A stretch of DNA of 21,595 nucleotides from a virus. Location of the stretch: positions 1 through 21,595 of IMG/VR virus record IMGVR_UViG_3300008111_001184. The stretch is one strand, 5' to 3'. The notes beneath the pieces are model-generated. The model saw nothing but the letters and a program-made list of their open reading frames with translations. It was not told where the DNA came from and searched no databases. This document shows, piece by piece, positions 19,611-21,595 of this stretch; the first letter of the stretch is position 1, and each line of letters opens with the position of its first letter. The translations under genes were made by a program, and so were the position numbers.

Positions 19611-20149
19611 TAAAGTGTTTCGCCGCCAACGGTACGGTTACATGCACATAGTTCGCCAGTTTGCAATGCGTCTAATACACGCAATGTTTCTTCTGGGCTA
19701 CGACCAACGTTCAAGTTGTTGACAGTAACGTGCTGGATAACGTTGTCTGGATCAACAATGAATGTTGCGCGAAGTGCGGCACCTGCTGGAGCATAGAATA
19801 CACCAAGTTGTTCAATCAATGACAACTCGCCGCGCTGTGTGTCAGCGAACTGGTGATGTGTGATCTTGCGTAGGTCATCATGACTCTTTTGCCATGCTAC
19901 TTTACAGAACTCATTGTCTGTGCTACCTGTGAGTAATACTGCGTCACGATCTGCAAAGTCACTGGCTAGTTTGTCGTAGGCTACAATTTCTGTAGGGCAA
20001 ACGAATGTAAAGTCTTTTGGATAGTATACAATCACTTTCCATTTGCCTTCGAAACTATTTTCTGTAATAGAATAGAAAGCATCTTCTGGTTGTCCCGGCT
20101 TAACGCCTGTGACTGCGAATGGGGCTAATTTATCACCGACTGTTTTCAT
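19610..20149 (-). CDS. ahpC: Peroxiredoxin AhpC, 179 aa
   Basis: The peroxidatic cysteine C51 lies in DFTFVCPTE and the active-site arginine R127 in GAALRATFIVDP. The C-terminus carries two cysteines, C168 and C170, in ELCACNRTVGG. This CAC end is that of actinobacterial AhpC (M. tuberculosis C61, C174, C176), which is recycled by AhpD rather than by AhpF. The N-terminal MKTVGDKLAPFAVTG and the FADRDAVLLTGSTDNEFCK stretch complete the Prx1 fold. It reduces hydroperoxides and peroxynitrite in the cytoplasm. A very good AAGGAGAAG ribosome site precedes the ATG. First gene of a four-gene operon ending with ahpD. Confidence 0.96.
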   Translation of the reverse strand: MKTVGDKLAPFAVTGVKPGQPEDAFYSITENSFEGKWKVIVYYPKDFTFVCPTEIVAYDKLASDFADRDAVLLTGSTDNEFCKVAWQKSHDDLRKITHHQFADTQRGELSLIEQLGVFYAPAGAALRATFIVDPDNVIQHVTVNNLNVGRSPEETLRVLDALQTGELCACNRTVGGETL

Positions 20150-20202
20150 ATCTTCTCCTTGTGTGTGTTGAAAACTACTACAACATTGTGTTGCATGTGT
20201 AT

Positions 20203-20232
20203 GTTATATATCCTATTAAACCGCTAGGTCAA
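20203..20232 (-). promoter_or_regulatory. Probable promoter of the ahp operon
   Basis: Minus strand TTGACC (20227-20232), then TATAAC (20203-20208) at 18 bp or TATATA at 16 bp. This would give a leader of about 45-50 nt before ahpC. Weaker than the TTGACA/TATAAT sites elsewhere. Confidence 0.5.
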
Positions 20233-20264
20233 TAGGTTTTTCCTAAATATTTTTTTATGTCGAT

Positions 20265-20534
20265 AATAGAAAAAAACAATAGTATCGAACAGAGTATGAC
20301 AGCAAGGGATCGACAACGGTGTGGTTTTACATTATAGGGCCATCCGACATTACAGTGTCGCCGTTTTAGTCCAGCCTAACATGTGGCACTTTATACTCAA
20401 CCTAGCACTCTGTAAAGTATTCAGTCTTTGTTGTACGGAGTCTAGAAGTTTATAACTTCATCTAGTTAAACGTTCCAAACTTAACTAAATCCATTCGGTT
20501 AACTCAAATGCCATTGATCCCTTGCCGCTGACTC
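20265..20534 (-). ncRNA. Candidate structured non-coding RNA
   Basis: The 420 nt between the oxygenase and ahpC have no credible ORF on either strand. A promoter (20541-20568) lies at the upstream end. Starting near +1, GCAAGGGATC (20517-20526) is exactly complementary to GATCCCTTGC about 200 nt later (20302-20311), extended by wobble pairs with neighbouring GCG/TGT. Inside are the hairpins GAAGTT-ATA-AACTTC (20444-20458), CGACA-CTGTAA-TGTCG (20345-20360) and a possible AGTTAA/TTAACT stem. A run of seven T follows the closing stem after about 25 nt (20270-20276). It does not match tmRNA, RNase P, SRP or a tRNA that I can recognise. The 3' end is uncertain. Confidence 0.5.
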
Positions 20535-20540
20535 CTTACT

Positions 20541-20568
20541 AGTATAACATCTTATACTAGGAAGTCAA
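20541..20568 (-). promoter_or_regulatory. Promoter preceding the non-coding region
   Basis: Minus strand TTGACT (20563-20568), 16-bp spacer, TGT then TATACT (20541-20546), starting four bases past the oxygenase stop. The GTTATACTAGTA string is shared with the promoter at 8360-8388. Confidence 0.68.
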
Positions 20569-20571
20569 CGT

Positions 20572-21595
20572 TTATGGCAATTTAAAGTCTTTTATTCCGA
20601 GTGCGGAAACAGCCTCTGTAATTCTCTGTCGATAGAGTTCTTGATACGTTGGCTGGAAGTAAGGCTGGTGAGCGCCATTTTGTAGATGTGTGTAGTCGTA
20701 TTGGATACGATAGCACAATCTATTTTTGATATCACCTTGTCTGCGATGCAGAGTAATTGAGTTATCAAACAAACATAGGTCATTGTTACTTTGGTACCAA
20801 TGGTCATAGATGTATTTGTCAACAAACAGTTCCTTGTCGATCATATCAAAAATCTTACGGCTGTCTTCTATGCTCATTCCTTTGATTTGGCTCACAGTAT
20901 TAATGCTGTAATGTAGGCCCCGAATACCGCCAGGACTTTGTATGACCAACGGTATTTCGCTGTCCTCTTCAGGACACATATTGCTGTGCATTAGAAAGTC
21001 TTGTTCTGCAGGTAATCCAGGATTAATCTTTCCTGGACTAAAACGGTGTACGATAATCATTTCGTCTAGTTCACTGCGAAACGCATTACTAACACTTTCA
21101 TAATAGTCAGTTGTAGTAATGAATCCTGTGCTAGAGCCTATGACATTTTCTGCAGCCAATAAACTTACCGCAGGTGTATGATGTATCTGTCCGCTTTCGT
21201 TGCTGTGCCAAAGTAAATCACCTTCGGCAAACATGCCCATGGGGTTTCCATTTTCGTCTTTGCGTCCACTTACACGCTGTACACGACCTATCTCTGTACG
21301 TTGGCCTAATCCGTCAACAGTTGTCAGCCAACGACGGTCATCTATGTCCATGGCATCGTCATTGTTAGTGACACACTGCCACATCCAATCCCAACCTTGG
21401 GGATACTTTTTCATCAAGTGTGCCTTGCTCAATGCACGAGCACTGCCCCACTTGTATATCATTTTATCGTAATTGTTTAATGTTAGATTAGTGTTTCGAA
21501 GGATAGTCACTAGACTTTGCAGATGGATCTTTCCGATCTCCATCCATTCTTCGTTGGTGATTGTATTAAAGTCGACATCGTCGATAAACACACCA
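20572..21595 (-). CDS. TauD/TfdA-family 2-oxoglutarate/Fe(II)-dependent oxygenase-like protein (5' end probably outside window)
   Basis: At least 339 residues are visible. GDLLWHSNESG (counting from the first visible GTG, H129 and N131), the distal His282 in ITLHRRQGD, and R295 in CYRIQYDYTHL match the layout of TauD/TfdA enzymes (H-x-D...H...R). Here the Asp ligand position is Asn. The central part has LLAAENVIGSSTGFITTTD, as in the family's 'GG.T.F.d...A' strand. Known members hydroxylate taurine, herbicides, amino acids or betaines using O2 and 2-oxoglutarate. The GTG near the window edge has no ribosome site in view, so the gene probably begins beyond it. The substrate is unknown, and loss of the Asp could alter activity. 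A promoter follows its stop directly. Confidence 0.82.
   Translation of the reverse strand, partial: GVFIDDVDFNTITNEEWMEIGKIHLQSLVTILRNTNLTLNNYDKMIYKWGSARALSKAHLMKKYPQGWDWMWQCVTNNDDAMDIDDRRWLTTVDGLGQRTEIGRVQRVSGRKDENGNPMGMFAEGDLLWHSNESGQIHHTPAVSLLAAENVIGSSTGFITTTDYYESVSNAFRSELDEMIIVHRFSPGKINPGLPAEQDFLMHSNMCPEEDSEIPLVIQSPGGIRGLHYSINTVSQIKGMSIEDSRKIFDMIDKELFVDKYIYDHWYQSNNDLCLFDNSITLHRRQGDIKNRLCYRIQYDYTHLQNGAHQPYFQPTYQELYRQRITEAVSALGIKDFKLP

Noticed and set aside
20243-20249. CTAAATA on the plus strand as a cyanophage-like late promoter
   Set aside because: No plus-strand gene lies downstream, and the region is simply AT-rich.
20265-20534. tmRNA as identity of the non-coding region
   Set aside because: No tRNA-like acceptor/T-arm with CCA and no tag-peptide reading frame ending in the usual small hydrophobic residues can be found.
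1-21595. CRISPR arrays, insertion sequences, integrase or attachment sites
   Set aside because: No regularly spaced repeats, transposase or integrase genes were seen; the two TGTTGTA stems are the only notable repeat pair outside genes.

Overview
The window is a piece of a tailed-phage genome (Caudoviricetes), probably a large T4-like phage from an aquatic setting. Support for this: a phage-type tail fibre, a T4-type ATP-dependent DNA ligase, a DexA-like DEDD exonuclease, many tiny ORFs packed with ATGA/TAATG stop-start overlaps, phage tRNAs, and a set of host-like cargo genes (IF-1, ClpP start, AhpC/AhpD, ppGpp-hydrolase-like HD protein, TauD-like oxygenase, nucleotide-sugar dehydrogenase). 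I cannot name the host or the genus from sequence alone. Apart from one gene at about 13.0-14.1 kb, everything reads leftward on the minus strand, so transcription runs from high to low coordinates.

Region by region, in coordinate order. At 1-65 is the first 21 codons of a ClpP protease. 67-5028 is a run of small, mostly unrecognised phage proteins with a metallophosphoesterase at 1.9-2.75 kb and a tandem gene duplication at 3.57-4.06 kb. 5.0-8.3 kb holds a short UDP-glucose-dehydrogenase-like protein, a TTG-started small ORF, the DNA ligase and two unknown genes. 8.4-8.8 kb is an AbrB-like/IF-1 two-gene operon. 8.8-12.0 kb is a structural pair, a tail fibre followed by a subtilisin-family protease. 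12.0-13.0 kb holds an exonuclease and a partner. 13.0-14.1 kb is the only plus-strand gene, AT-rich. 14.1-16.2 kb is an operon of a SprT-like metalloprotease, a metallophosphoesterase, an HD-domain ppGpp-hydrolase-like protein and three small genes. 16.3-17.65 kb is a four-gene cassette containing a Cys-dependent phosphatase and a polynucleotide-kinase-like P-loop protein. 17.68-17.88 kb has two tRNA genes. 17.9-18.4 kb is a GNAT-like protein. 18.5-20.15 kb is an ahpC-DUF2061-SGNH-ahpD peroxide-defence operon. 20.15-20.57 kb is non-coding and probably contains a structured RNA. 20.57 kb to the end is a TauD/TfdA-like oxygenase, probably cut by the window edge.

Transcription signals are unusually clear. 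At least seven sigma70-type promoters face left with a 17-bp spacer, several perfect TTGACA/TATAAT and several with an extended TG before the -10. Two place the predicted +1 on the A of an ATG that has no Shine-Dalgarno, suggesting leaderless mRNAs. At 16.2 kb a terminator and the next promoter share the same bases. A GC-rich hairpin terminator closes the ahp operon.

The most notable items are the complete mycobacterial-type AhpC/AhpD pair in a phage, phage IF-1 coupled to an AbrB-like protein, a tRNA-Leu-like gene with a 16-nt self-complementary anticodon loop beside a kinase/phosphatase cassette flanked by matching hairpins, and the structured non-coding region before ahpC.
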